Shown here piece after piece: positions 28,301-37,385 of a DNA stretch of 64,000 nt. The translations under genes and the position numbers were made by a program. Position 1 is the first letter of the stretch. Each line of letters begins with the position of its first letter. The notes under the pieces were generated by a model, which had not been told where the DNA came from, ran no database searches, and saw nothing but the letters and a program-made list of their open reading frames with translations. This DNA comes from Patiria pectinifera (Eukaryota > Echinodermata > Asteroidea > Valvatida > Asterinidae): the NCBI GenBank assembly GCA_029964075.1, contig CM057136.1, forward strand, positions 7,068,001 through 7,132,000, given 5' to 3'.

Positions 28301-30804
28301 ATAACACACGGTACCTACACACAGTACCTACGGCTTTAGATCCCATCCGAAGGATGAAGCAGTAATGGTAAAGTGCCTTGCTTAAGAGCACAAGCGCCAT
28401 GTTTTCACGGTCAGGATTCGAACCCATGTACCACGGCACACAAGTCGAACAGCGTAACCATTGGACCACAGCCCCCCATGTATATCTCTAGTTTATGGCT
28501 TTGAATCGTGCTTCTATCCATTTTCTTGGTTCAACCATTAAAGTGAGCCTTGATTGTGTGATGCTGCATTATAATTGGAAATCTGAAGCTGGCCCAAGCT
28601 CAGCCAGCGATTTGCTTGCGCCGCGTTGGAACCATCGGCATCGAGTACAAAAGTCATGCTCCAGTCACAAAACTGAGAAATCGCGTGATTAATCGTGGAA
28701 CAAGTGGCATCTCGACACAAAATATCCTAGCTATGCTCAAGTCACCCAAAATGCAATGACAATTCATCACAGTGCTCGGGTCGCAAAACTAAGAAATTGC
28801 GTGATTAATCGTGGAACAAGCGGCATCTTGACACAGAATAATCCTTGCCATGCTCACGTCACCCAAAATGCTATGACGATTTATCACAGTGCTCGGATCA
28901 CAAAACTGAGAAATTGCGTGATTAATCGTGGAACAAGTGGCATCTTGACACAGAATAATCTTTGCCATGCTCACGTCACCCAAAATACTATGACGATTCA
29001 TCACAGTGCTCGGATCACAAAACTGAGAAATTGCATGATTAATCTTGGAAAGAGTGGCATCTCGACACAGAATAATCTTTGCCATGCTCACGTCACCCAA
29101 AATGCAATGACGATTCATCACAGTGCTCGGATCACAAAACTGAGAAATTGCATGATTAATCTTGGAAAGAGTGGCATCTCGACACAGAATAATCCTTGCC
29201 ATATAATCCGAAACGCAATGACGATTCATCGCAATGACGATTCATCACAGTATCACTTATTCCGGTTGCGTGTACAACATCATAACTTCACATTGGTTGA
29301 CTGCAATTGATTCCCCTCTTTTCAGGCGTACCACGTTTCGTTGTGTCGCGAAAAATGAAATCTCTTGCGATCAATATCGATGTTTTTTTTTAGTGCCAAG
29401 TAATGCCGATTGCCTTAATATCATTGCAGTTACACTCGGGTCTCAAATAAATGTTTCCCGACGATCGTAGCTCAGGCGCAGCTTGATCCTGAAAACTCAG
29501 TCGCCGACTGTTCTGTGTCATCGCAAGGTAGACCTGCACCTGATTTCATGAAGCGCTGCGACGTGTCACAACTCGAGTTACGACGTGTAACACGTCGCAA
29601 CTCGCGAAGCGTCATATCATCCATTTCACAAAAGTTGCGATGTGTTGAACGCGCCGTAAGTTCCTTGACAACGGCTTATAACACGGCGCAAGTTACGACG
29701 TGTCTAGTGGTCGTCGCAAAATAAGAAGAGTCTCTTTCTTACCCCGTTTAATGCCATAAACATTACATAAACGAGATTATAATACCGAGGCAATGTGTAT
29801 ACAGTTGTAAATAAAAAATTCATTGAATAATTCTGAATTAGACTGGTATATTGCAGTTGAAATTTCAAAGTAGCTATACAGTCCACTGAGAGCTTGTTTT
29901 CCTTCAAAATTGTATCGCACGGCCGCCATTTTTGTTGTATGTTTTGACATATTTCGAGCTGTGATCTGACGACTCCTTGTTGAACATCAGACGACAATTT
30001 ACTGTACGCTGACTAAATATATAAAACAGTCACCGAGTTGTGCTATAAATACACCTACGACGAGTCGCACTTATGACGTGTTTTGTGAAATAGATCGCAG
30101 GACGCGTCACAGGAACAAAGGAAAACACAAAGCCGATCCTCGGAAGCATAGCAAAAAACGACTGGGTGTGTGTGTGTGTGTGTTCCAGTTCACTGTAACT
30201 TTAATTTAGTCATCAATCTCAACCAAACTTGAAAGGTGGTCTGTGGAGAGAAGGCCGATGTCAAAAAAAAATCCTTTCCAACATGGATATTTGCGAGGTC
30301 TCTGGAGTGCTCAGCTCAGTCAGTATTACTAATGTCTCTAACATATGTTAGTCCGGTGTCTCGACCAAACTCTCCATTCAACCCAAACTCCCCATTCAAC
30401 TGAGAACTGGAACCTCCCGGGTGGACAATCAAGGCCGTCACTGAAAATTGTCCTTACTAACAGCCTGTACATATATACAAACTGCCAGGATGCCAGGGGG
30501 ATCGCGCAAGTATTACTTGCAGTATTTTTCATTTTCTCTAGGTGCGGGCAGCGAGTGGATCCCAAATGAAATCAACAATGGTCACCTTGAGTACTTCTTC
30601 CTTCTACTAGCTCTGATCATGGCCATCGACTTCGGCTGTTTTCTGCTCGTCGCGAGGGGTTACATCTATGTCGAGGATGCCGAGCTACCGCATGACGACC
30701 AACTCCCCTACTCTGGGGATGAAGGAAAAAGATCTAGCAGGGGGAAAAAGAGGGGCAATCGGTCTGAAACCTCGCCCCTTTTAAGTGATACTGGATTGAT
30801 ATAG
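10372..30804 (+). CDS. Proton-coupled peptide/histidine transporter, SLC15A4 (PHT1)-like, copy 1
   Basis: Member of the POT/PTR family, which imports histidine and di/tripeptides with protons; SLC15A4 works in endolysosomes. Exons: 10372-10756, 11537-11744, 12776-12945, 14187-14404, 15538-15724, 27059-27259, 27822-27953, 30542-30804; all introns GT-AG, phases consistent, 587 aa. Exon 1 has the proton-coupling ExxER motif (ELCER, 58-62) and GGWIAD; exon 2 the GTGGIKSNVGPFGAQQ stretch; the exon 2/3 join the PTR2 signature FYWFINVGS (199-207); exon 7 GLEFAYSQSPKSMQG. The tail SETSPLL is an acidic dileucine signal. The start MSN is shared with copy 2; an earlier in-frame ATG (10339) is not. A conserved acceptor at 10261 shows that the first 110 bases of this exon are 5' UTR following an unseen leader exon. 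The 11.3 kb intron 5 contains an antisense GPCR gene. SLC15A3 is the alternative orthologue. Confidence 0.93.
10784..11170 (-). mobile_element. TTAA-family MITE with palindromic core (copy C), truncated, in intron 1
   Basis: Begins 28 bases after the exon 1 donor. It holds the family landmarks AACATTTGCAAAC, the palindrome at 10946-10973 (two mismatched pairs) and GGGTCAGGGAACCAGACTAC. The far terminal repeat is missing. Confidence 0.65.
11817..11975. repeat. Inverted repeat with telomere-like CCCTAA loop, intron 2
   Basis: The left arm is built of repeats of CCCAATACCGATGTTCC and the right arm of the complementary GGGGAACATCGGTATTGG. The loop holds CCCTAACCCTAACCCTA. A half copy (right arm plus GGATTAGGGTTAGGG) lies at 58910-58980. 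It is an interspersed element, not a chromosome end. Confidence 0.65.
11976..12190 (+). mobile_element. tRNA-derived SINE, degenerate, intron 2
   Basis: GGGTTTGAGTCCCGC near 12016 matches a pol III B box. It is followed by TGTGCCCTTGAGTAAGGTGC, the core shared with the SINEs at 13554 and 28484. The head is degraded. Confidence 0.55.
13190..13335. repeat. Inverted repeat of 14 bases, intron 3
   Basis: CTGGCAGCGGCTCA (about 13217) and its exact complement TGAGCCGCTGCCAG (about 13305) face each other over roughly 75 bases, just upstream of an ATGGCGGCGTCC segment that looks like a first coding exon (13389-13458). Confidence 0.45.
13554..13870 (+). mobile_element. tRNA-derived SINE, intron 3
   Basis: tRNA-like head (GGCCTAGCAGTTAAGAGC as A box region), then TTCAGCAAGGCACTTAACC, CCTTCGGATGGGCCGTTAAG and CACGTAAAAGAACCCAG. 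These landmarks recur in the minus-strand SINE at 28060-28484. Confidence 0.7.
14125..14186 (+). repeat. 60-bp repeat abutting the exon 4 acceptor
   Basis: CCAGCATGCCAGGGGGATTG ... ACTTGCAGTATTTT runs almost to the splice acceptor of exon 4. The same block precedes exon 8 of the same gene (30474-30541), and a third copy is in intron 5 (24838-24905). Copy 2 of the transporter has it at neither acceptor. Confidence 0.6.
14980..15205 (+). mobile_element. SINE 3' part, intron 4
   Basis: TTCCTACCCAGGTATAAATG ... GTAGCGCCTTGAGTACCAAT ... GTTTATAAATACC. The GCGCCTTGAG tail matches the tail of the SINE at 28060. No pol III promoter remains. Confidence 0.55.
16815..17545 (+). repeat. Direct repeat, left copy, flanking the nested GPCR interval
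   Basis: Diverged duplicate of 22790-23520 in the same orientation within intron 5. Shared landmarks: GTGTTAGCTTTAT, TTTACAAACACCTTGA, GGCGTCATGA against GACGTCATGA, ACGTCAGAAGTTTCAATTT and TTGAGACAATAGTAG. Confidence 0.75.
17546..18667. other. Intron 5 interior, no gene; dispersed repeat at 17890-18130
   Basis: The segment CAGATCTCAACCATCGAGTG ... TTTGGAATTATGGC recurs at 58318-58500, so it is a dispersed repeat. The rest shows no supportable gene. Confidence 0.4.
18668..19312 (+). pseudogene. 5'-truncated non-LTR retrotransposon (LINE) reverse transcriptase remnant
   Basis: The frame encodes the C-terminal half of a jockey/CR1-type reverse transcriptase: YTNDQP, then RRFIYAYDLCITT in place of the catalytic FIYADD motif, then the thumb-like part with LRVTLDRSLNYKAQIE and LDSALNASCRCITGCLKPT. 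The first aspartate of the YADD box is a tyrosine, and the fingers and endonuclease are absent, so it is dead. It lies in the same orientation as the host transporter, inside its intron 5. Confidence 0.85.
19838..20380 (+). repeat. 85-bp minisatellite, about 6.3 copies
   Basis: Units of 84-87 bases start at 19845, 19929, 20015, 20102, 20188 and 20273, with a partial unit at 20357. Each contains ACACATTGGAAC, a GGTATAGGGTAGGGTAGGAT block and GGTAGTGGGGTGAGG. G-rich on the + strand; it is open in several minus-strand frames only because of its composition. Confidence 0.95.
20400..20760 (-). repeat. Dispersed repeat with ATGACATCACA motif
   Basis: Shares CACTGGCTTACTACC, AATGACATCACACTT, CATCAGAATAAAAACC and the closing GGACCCTTTAA with 39845-40262. 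Related sequence lies at 37386-38000 (reverse) and 53400-53530. Confidence 0.55.
21253..22296 (-). CDS. Class A GPCR nested antisense in intron 5 of transporter copy 1
   Basis: Uninterrupted 347-residue rhodopsin-type receptor starting at the ATG complementary to 22294-22296. TM1 has N48 (position 1.50) and TM2 has LAVAD (72-76). TM3 ends in ERF (124-126) instead of DRY, and TM7 has NTLVY (287-291) instead of NPxxY. The extracellular loop 1/TM3 cysteine is missing, so the usual disulfide cannot form, and TM6 lacks CWxP. The C-tail holds a cysteine/arginine cluster (QQCRRCRR), a possible palmitoylation site, then a Pro/Gln-rich end. It is a real gene by length, by intact frame and by the seven hydrophobic segments. 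Its single exon and its nesting between direct repeats suggest arrival by retroposition or segmental transfer (inference). Ligand unknown. Confidence 0.85.
   Translation of the reverse strand: MNGTMRHSDRLTPDERQLFRDAETHRQTYDDIIRQFATIIAPIGILLNSIFLFVVIRVKSMRTIINVYLSNLAVADAAFLIIFMSTTWVAEYTHIASGASLVVNIASSTMQIASYGFVTVIAVERFFAVRQPLTQRARATKSRAAKVSAGIWVVALVTGILGGLAFDTNYARSVVFSQVGVVILLVIYLAMFTITISSYIFIVIKLCQSDRERLAGQTRRVYPVVRMLVINTAVFFVLNSMDIAVTVIDIKLHFSMLSAAKAADMYWTFVDVALCVVIFRLINSSINTLVYSVTNSQYRAALLEAFPPLAKLLQQCRRCRRPQQTEQIELQAIPPVKAAQESPAQAH
22790..23520 (+). repeat. Direct repeat, right copy, flanking the nested GPCR interval
   Basis: Pairs with 16815-17545 (landmarks given there). Together they bracket the LINE remnant, the minisatellite and the antisense GPCR. 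Confidence 0.75.
23521..24983. other. Intron 5, no gene; two repeat fragments
   Basis: Holds a fragment of the mariner-type fold-back MITE at about 24222-24400 (TGTGCGTTCTTTCAGC ... GACAGAACTTTAAAAC) and the 60-bp block CAGGATGCCAGGGGATCATG at 24838-24905. Nothing else recognised. Confidence 0.45.
24984..26008. mobile_element. hAT-type non-autonomous element rich in GAGTC repeats
   Basis: Ends CAGAGTTGTAA / TTACAACTCTG with a perfect 8-bp target duplication CTAGGAGG (24976-24983 and 26009-26016), the hallmark of hAT. Both subterminal regions are arrays of GACTCGAGTC, inverted relative to each other. The unique centre (about 25190-25790) has no transposase. A relative lies at 32381-33150. Confidence 0.9.
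26393..26858. mobile_element. hAT-like MITE rich in GTACTC repeats
   Basis: Ends CAGTGTTTTAG / CTACAACACTG, close to the ends of the neighbouring GAGTC element, with subterminal arrays of GTACTC in opposite orientation. The flanking octamers GTTGTCCA and GTTGCATC agree only in their first four bases, so the target duplication is decayed or uncertain. Confidence 0.7.
28060..28484 (-). mobile_element. tRNA-derived SINE with intact pol III boxes, intron 7
   Basis: Read on the minus strand: A box TGGTCCAATGG and B box GGTTCGAATCC, then GCAAGGCACTTTACC, CCTTCGGATGGG and a tail with GCGCCTTGAGTACC. The head is the best preserved in the window. A tRNA gene is excluded by the appended body and the poor clover-leaf. 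Confidence 0.8.
28665..29240 (+). repeat. 117-bp tandem repeat, about 4.9 copies, intron 7
   Basis: ATTAATC anchors lie at 28688, 28804, 28921, 29038 and 29155, a spacing of 116-117 bases. Each unit contains AAACTGAGAAATTGC, GGCATCTCGACACAGAATAA and a TCACCCAAAATG block. Because 117 is divisible by three, frames stay open on both strands. Confidence 0.95.
29540..30110. repeat. Repeat region with GACGTGT and TCGCAAC motifs at both ends
   Basis: The left part has CGACGTGTCACAACTCGAG, TACGACGTGTAACACG and TTACGACGTGTC; the right part has ACGAGTCGCACTTATGACG and GGACGCGTCAC. The motif clusters at both ends of an AT-rich centre suggest a MITE, but I could not fix terminal repeats or a target duplication. 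Confidence 0.4.
30474..30541 (+). repeat. 60-bp repeat abutting the exon 8 acceptor
   Basis: CCAGGATGCCAGGGGGATCG ... ACTTGCAGTATTTTT followed by the acceptor CTCTAG. Same block as before exon 4 (14125-14186). Confidence 0.6.
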
Positions 30805-31348
30805 AAAGGAGTCGCCTTTCTGTTTCTGCCATCACCTACTGCCTTTCCCGTGAGAGTTTCCTTTCATTCACATGTGTACGTTTTTGCTAGTGTGGGACCG
30901 AGCTTGCGTTATTGTGCCTGTAACACCCATTTCAGACTAATTACTCAGAGTTTGTCTAAACTAATTTGTTCTGGAGATTTTAATTAAAGGAGGGTCCCAG
31001 TGCTTTTTGGTTTTGGCATACTGAGTATTTTTTTAAAGAGCACTACGTCCTGGAATATGCCCAATTGGGCTTAAAAACGCGTTTTGAACGAAATGTTGTT
31101 ACTCGGAAAGAACATTTAAAAGTTGGATATAAACATCTACACAACACATCCTTGTGCATTCTTGTGCTATTCTTGTGCGAGAACAAATTTCGGGGTCCAC
31201 TTTTGCAACCCCCAAAAATGGGGCTGTTCGTGCTATAGTTTTGATTCCAGCTATAAAGTGTTTGCTTTCTGCGGACGTGTAAGAAACCACATTTGTGCAT
31301 TGGTGCTGTGTGTAATTTATGTGACACACACAATTGTATCATACATTG

Positions 31349-31354
31349 AATAAA
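31349..31354 (+). terminator. Candidate poly(A) signal of transporter copy 1
   Basis: AATAAA in TTGAATAAACACG, 545 bases after the stop codon and the first one downstream. Confidence 0.5.
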
Positions 31355-32380
31355 CACGGCAGGAAAACATATGCGTACTCTGTCGTGTCGATGTAAACAA
31401 TCGTTGTTTTTTTTTCTCGGGAAGAGTAAGACATTAGGTTAGTTTCCTTTCAACTAGATCTTTTAAATAGTGTATTGATCCAAAACATGAAATAACATGT
31501 AGAGTTACATGTAGAGTCCCATTAAATTGAATTGACCAATTGTTAGCATTACAAAAGTTATGAATTTCCCCAATGAGACATTGAACAAACAAAAAATCGG
31601 TCTTCACTAACTCGTCATTTCCTTTCAATTCAGCTTTTAGACTTGACTAAAGTCGGACTTAAGTCGATACCCATAAATACACTCTGCCATCACAACCCAG
31701 GCGTGAATTCCCTCAGCAGTGTCCTGCCCAAAGTGCAATATAAGTGCCATATTAACACGCGTACCACTTCAGTGTGTGTACTTGTACACACAGTCCTAAT
31801 TTAAGGAAATCATTGCCTCAAAATGCTTAAAACCAAACAAACTTTTTTTCAAGGACATCATATTGTTTTAAAATTCGTTTTGGAAAAAAAAAAGGCAAAA
31901 CTTGGAAAATCACTGTATTCTGACATTTGAATTAGAAGAGACTCTGTTGAAAGATTGACCACAAGCGTCTAGTCAGTGGAGGAGTGGAAAATAAATAAGG
32001 TTTGTCTGAAACAAAGACTTATTGGGACGACCTGATTCACTTCTAATACTATTTGGTTCAGCCCAACACCGGACGTAAGTCTAAAATGGCTGTTTTAGGT
32101 TCTGCTACTAAGGCAAATGTTCAGTCTTTCTGACTTTATGTTTGAGAAATAAATGTACATGTACTGACAAAATAAATATTTTCAAACATTTGAGCTATTC
32201 ATAAGTAGGAATGTGTTTGGTAGACAGTCCCACAACAACCTAAAAATTGTCTTGGCTTCGAAATAAAAATACAGAAATGTAAAACAGTAGTTTAACTGCC
32301 CTAGACTATAGCGTTACCAAAGTTAATATGGAGTATGTAACAATGCATTTAATTTAAAAGATTATGAATTTTGTATGTCA

Positions 32381-33150
32381 GAGTTGTAACAAGTCATTGA
32401 ATTTTGTGACTCGAGTCGAGTCGACTCAACTCGAGTTGAGTTGACTCATTAGGTCAAGAAGGTCGAGTCAAGTTGAGTCACAATTTGTGGTCAAGTCGAA
32501 GCAAAGTATGTTTGAGTCAGTGTATGTTCGGGTCAATTCGAGTCCCTGATAATTTGAACACAAATCAAAAACCATCTAATAAATTACAGAATGTAGGAAG
32601 GCACACAAGGCGCCAGTTTATTGTAAAGATCCAAAGACTTAAAATATGCTGCATGGTGCCCAATATTCTACAACTTCTGTTGGACGTTTCTACCAAAGAT
32701 CTACATAACAGTTGAAAAGAAGTGAAACTTCGGTTTTATCTCTGCATGGTATTTCTTCGGGTCTGGAATAATTTTTACGCTGACAACATCAAAACCAAAT
32801 TGCAACATACATAGTATTTCTGATTTAATAGATATTATTTTGTTTTGTTTCAAGCCGGAGTTCCTACAAGGGCTTAAGAAATCCCCTAAGGACTTAAGAA
32901 AGCTGATAATGAAAACAAGAATTGGGAAATGCGTTTAAAGTCTGGTTCCGGGATAGTAGTTTGTGCGCTACATTATAAAACCAAGAGGTGGGAGGCAGTG
33001 ATAATGTACGTATGGTCACGTGATAAGCAGCCACAACATGGCAGTAACACCATGTAACGCAAATAAGCGAAAATAAATAAATTTGTACTGTAAGTCACCG
33101 CAAATATATATTTGAACATTATTTTGACTTGGTGCTCAGTGGACCGTGAG
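32381..33150 (+). mobile_element. hAT GAGTC element, second copy, truncated
   Basis: Begins CAGAGTTGTAACAAGTCATTG and follows the 24984 element through the GAGTC array and the unique centre (CAAGGCGCCAGTTTATTG, GAAACTTCGGTTTTAT). The right array and the terminal repeat are lost. Confidence 0.7.
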
Positions 33151-33622
33151 CCCCCACTGGCACCATAGGAAAGTGCACATGTTAACAAAGTGTGACGTCA
33201 TTAGTACAGAGGCTTATTTTGTCTAGTTTTAAAAAAAATGTTTTAGCTAACCAAATGATATTTTTACTTTTGTTTTCAGAATTTGAAAGTAGTGCTTACA
33301 TGTATATAGTAATGTAGTCAAAAATATTATATTAGAGAGACAGTAAAATGAATTGCGCACAGGAGTGTTGTAAATATCCATTCCTCTGAAATACATACAA
33401 ACTTTGGAACATCCATTTAAAATGTTTCATGTTTTCCTGATAATGAGGGCGCTGTTGATGTGATCTTTCGAAATACACTTTTTGAATGTGGTTTTCTCTT
33501 CGAATTGTAAACTCAAAATTTCGCATCTGCTTAGTGATTTGTATTGTGTAATAATTGTTTTGGAAATTCTACCTCAAAAAAAAATGATCATAAAATGGAC
33601 TCTGTAGGAAATCACCTGTATA

Positions 33623-34094
33623 CAGGGTGAGTAAAAAAAAAACAATCCGAAACCCAAATGTTGGGACTATTGTTTTAGTGAAGTTCTGCACGTAGAAGCC
33701 CAATTCATAAGCTTTCTTTTTGTACAAGAATCATTCAAATCACTTGTGTACTTTTCAAGGTGCGGAATTTTAAACACAAACACCGTTTTAATAAAGTTCT
33801 GTCCACGGATCACAAAAAAGTGTGCGTTCTTTCAGCGAAATGAAAACAATTCACACATCCTTATGTGATTTGTTTTCGTTTTGCTGAAAGAACACTTACC
33901 TATTTGTGATCCGTGGACAGAACTTTAAAACTGTGGTTGCGTTTAAAATTCCGTCACTTGAAAATTACATGAATGATTTGAATGATTCTTGTACTATAAA
34001 AGAAAGCTTATGAATTGGGTGTTCATATCCTAGATTTTGAAAGTGCTCTTGCAGAACTTCACTACAACATTGGTTTTTTTTTTTACTCACCCTG
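33623..34094. mobile_element. Tc1/mariner-type fold-back MITE
   Basis: CAGGGTGAGTAAAAAAA ... TTTTACTCACCCTG with TA outside both ends. The arms are inverted copies over nearly the whole length, meeting around AAACAATTCACACATCC / GATTTGTTTTCGTTTTGC. Copy 2 of the duplication is empty here (TATGGGAGCAACAAACA at about 53975-53991). Confidence 0.85.
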
Positions 34095-36489
34095 TATGGG
34101 AGCAACAAACAATGCTTGAAAAGGACTTTGATTCTCCCGAATTGTACTATGCAATCTGAATTTATGAATGTTGTTAACTTTTTGAAATACAGCACAAACT
34201 ATAAAACTCATTGTTATATTTTACTTTTACATGAGCATGTATGATGAATTTTTCAAAGAAGTATAAAATACTAAAATATTAAAAATTTATTTTTAAACAA
34301 ATATTTATTTACTGATTCATTTCTAAACCAACTTTATGTAAATCTGTACTTTTTATTGTTTTTTTTTTTTTTTATATACTAAGAAAGTTACGGTCAGAAA
34401 AATGGTTGAAGACGTGAATATCTGTACATGTATATGCAACCAAGACACATTATGTAAAGTTAACCTTTTGGTCCAACTGAAGTAATTTTTCCATTAAATA
34501 ACAGTACTAATCAGTTGACACATTCGGTATCATGAGGCTGATATCATTTTCACTGGGAAATTTAGCAGAGATTTTTTTTTTTAATGGTACAATTTTATAT
34601 TAACTTTTGAATAAAATAATCGAGGTACAACTGACAATGTTTGCTGTGTATCTATAATGGTTCTGTTGTGGTGGTGGTGTGATTTATTGTAAATCTAACA
34701 TGATGACTTTATTTCTCTCTCAACAAATAACATGCAGTGTATTGCATGAAGCTTACTGAAAGAAAATCATAAAATTGATGGAAAAGTGGAAAAGGAAAGA
34801 CTGAAGAAGAATTTCTTTTACACCAAAAAGTTCATCCTGCCCATTTAAGTAACCATTGAGAAATTTTACCATAATAAAACACCAAATAAAGAAATCTGCA
34901 GCCGAAAATGGTATTTTTTACAAGTCATTATACCATAAACGATCATTGCCAAAAAAATAGCCCCCACCCCCGGTATAAAATTCTATACCCCTCGAAAAAA
35001 ACGACACATCCGCAAGGAAGAAAATAAGGACGATTTCCACGTGTAGTAGTAAGTTCTACTATCATGTCGAAAGTCAACATCCAACATGGATCTTTTTGGC
35101 ACAAAATGAATTTACCCTTTATATATAAAAGTTATTTTGTTCTAAGTAATGAGGGAAGGGGACAATTGACCTTGTGTTACCCCCCCCCCCCCGTCCAGCC
35201 GCTGACTAATTTATGATGCTAGTAAAATGGGACAAAAAGTAATAAACGGAGTGCTAATTTGTACTCAAATTGCCTTTTAATGCAGGAGAAAGCAAGGTCC
35301 AGCAGCAAGCCTTCATTTCAGCCCCCCTTTCATATCAAACCCCTCCCACCCCAGATACCTCTCCCCCTATTTCCTAAAAGCCAAGAATGCCTCCCCCTTG
35401 CAGGTGGGTATCTCAGAGCGTGTTCCTAATTATTTCATTTTAAATGCACAAAACATGCGCGGATCCAGGGGTGGGCCGCGGGGGCACGCCCCCCCCCCCC
35501 TCCCCGTCAAATTGAGTGGAAAAGGGGGGGGGGGGGAAGAAGGGGGAAAAAAGAGGGGGAGGAGAGCGGAAAGAAGGGAAGGGGAGGGCAACCCCCTTGG
35601 GGCTGGAATTAAATTACTCGATAGTGATTTTTACCGAGAGTCCCCAAAGATCCCTTGTCGTCCCGTCGGAGGTGCCCAAACCATGAAGCTATAATAGCTC
35701 CATGCCCAAACTAAGAATAGGGTCATGAGGGTGAGTATGCGTGAGTTCGACCACGGATCTTCTACATCCGTGGTTCGACCTCGGCCATTATTGGTCTAAA
35801 CTTTTGGTACTCGTCATCACATGATTCGTCACATGATGCAAATGTATTTTGGCGATGACATTAACACGTGTAGTCGTCCGCATTGAGTGGCCATGTGCCA
35901 CTGCCAGTCTATGCCAGCTGTATTTTCAGGTAAAGTCTGTTATACTTGACATAGACCTACATTGTTTTTCATACACAATTTAGGAGTATTTTACTGCATT
36001 CTTATTGCTCGTTCTGACGCTGCTGGCGCGCGATCTGAGCACAGTTTATAAATACGCGCGGCCAGATTGACTTCACTGCACTGCAATGCTATGACACCTG
36101 TCATAACTCCAGCTGACATCAGGGATTCGTTACGGTACATGTCGCGATGTCGAATTCCTGATGAGCATGTCAGCTGAAGTTACCTAACATTGGCCCGGGC
36201 CCCCAAAACTAACAGTGGCAAGTGCACATTGTCTCTGCCAGTGTCAGTAACATTTTGCGGAAGTTAACGGCACTCATTTTGGTGTTGGGCTCCTAGCTGA
36301 TGATCACGTTCACTCTATTTTGGAAAACCCCAAACCCCAATCCTCTACTGCTCATTTGGAAAATTCCAAAAGAATTTCTGGGACTTCCCAAGCTAGCCCG
36401 AATTTGTAAATTTTGCTCAATGGAAATACCAAGGATCCCGAGACTGGGATTTCCATATGACTCAAAAAATATATTGGGTCATATATTGG
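34095..36489. other. End of duplication copy 1 and spacer, no gene
   Basis: AT-rich 3' flank shared with 54160-56690 up to about 35330, then low-complexity C and G runs (35180, 35490-35540) around a GCGGATCCAGG fragment of the hAT MITE family at 53564. No gene supported from 35330 to 36489. Confidence 0.4.
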
Positions 36490-36640
36490 GCCTGGGCCTG
36501 GGTCAATATGTGGATTGGGTTTTCAGTCCCTACCTGATTCCATGAGTTTTCCTCAGAATACTCTTCTTGGCTTTTCCTCCCACCTCTGAAACTGTAATTT
36601 CTTCACATTGTCTTCTCTTTACTAGGACCCATGGGAGATC
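36490..36640 (-). repeat. Interspersed repeat R, reverse copy
   Basis: Reverse complement of the 7540-7720 sequence (CCAATCCACATATTG ... TTACAGTTTCAGAGGTGGG). Confidence 0.6.
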
Positions 36641-37385
36641 AGTGGATTCCACTGAACGGGCTACCCAGTTAAAATATGAAATAAATAAATATATTGAATT
36701 TAAGTGTCGACCGGTTTTTCATTTTCACCTTGAACATATATTATATATATGTTTGTCCATCGCAATTCGTGTGTGTTTTCTTCTGTACATTAGTCATCAG
36801 GAAATTTAAGAATGTTGCATCATGACACCACTTTTTTTCATCACCTCAATGAAGGTTAGTCATTGCAACTAAAATGTTGGAAGGACATGAATGAATTTGG
36901 GACTGAGAAACATTTCCAATTTTGTTAGAAAATAATTTGAAAATGCAATCGACTCTGCATAGACTTTTACACAGCAGAAGAAGTGGCGTGATAATATCAA
37001 TCAAATAAACAATTTTCTGTTTTAGGTTTTAGATCAGCAAATTATCAGTGGGGTTTCATCGCTTGTAGTTAGTGGGAGAACTGTAGTGGGCGTGTTGACA
37101 CCCCCAAAATTATAACAATTCCCCATTTTGACGCACTTCTTTTCATCAAAATAAAACTCCTGCATTCGGGCCCTAATTAGATTACTATTTGTTGCAATTT
37201 ATGTGCTGAAATAATGTGAGCACTGATTTTCATTTTTTATTTTGCAATATTTAAAGGTGGGAGTGTTGTGTAAATTGGATACGAATTTTGGAACTGTAGG
37301 CCTACCGGTAGTTTTGTATGTAAATTTTAAGTTTATTATCTTGGCTGCTGCAAATTCTTTACTAACTGGATGATATTGCGGTTAA
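36641..37385. other. Gene-free spacer
   Basis: AT-rich, no recognisable feature. Confidence 0.3.

Larger units (their letters stand above)
7195..35330 (+). repeat. Tandem segmental duplication, copy 1
   Basis: Homologous to about 38360-56690 through the 5' flank, all exons and the 3' flank of the transporter gene. Anchors: 8085-8470 with 38465-38780 (5' flank), the eight exon pairs, 31630-31760 with 51820-51950, 34835-34905 with 54935-55000, and 35150-35240 with 56170-56280. Introns share little because each copy took different transposon insertions. The order is head to tail. The outer borders are approximate. Confidence 0.85.

Noticed and set aside
28420-28484. tRNA gene on the minus strand
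   Set aside because: A and B boxes are good, but a SINE body and tail follow and related copies exist.
28756-29310. 184-residue + frame and its 146-residue minus-strand counterpart
   Set aside because: Produced by a tandem repeat whose length is a multiple of three; no domain.
35398-35694. 98-residue Gly/Arg-rich frame
   Set aside because: Low-complexity G and C runs around a MITE fragment; no codon structure.
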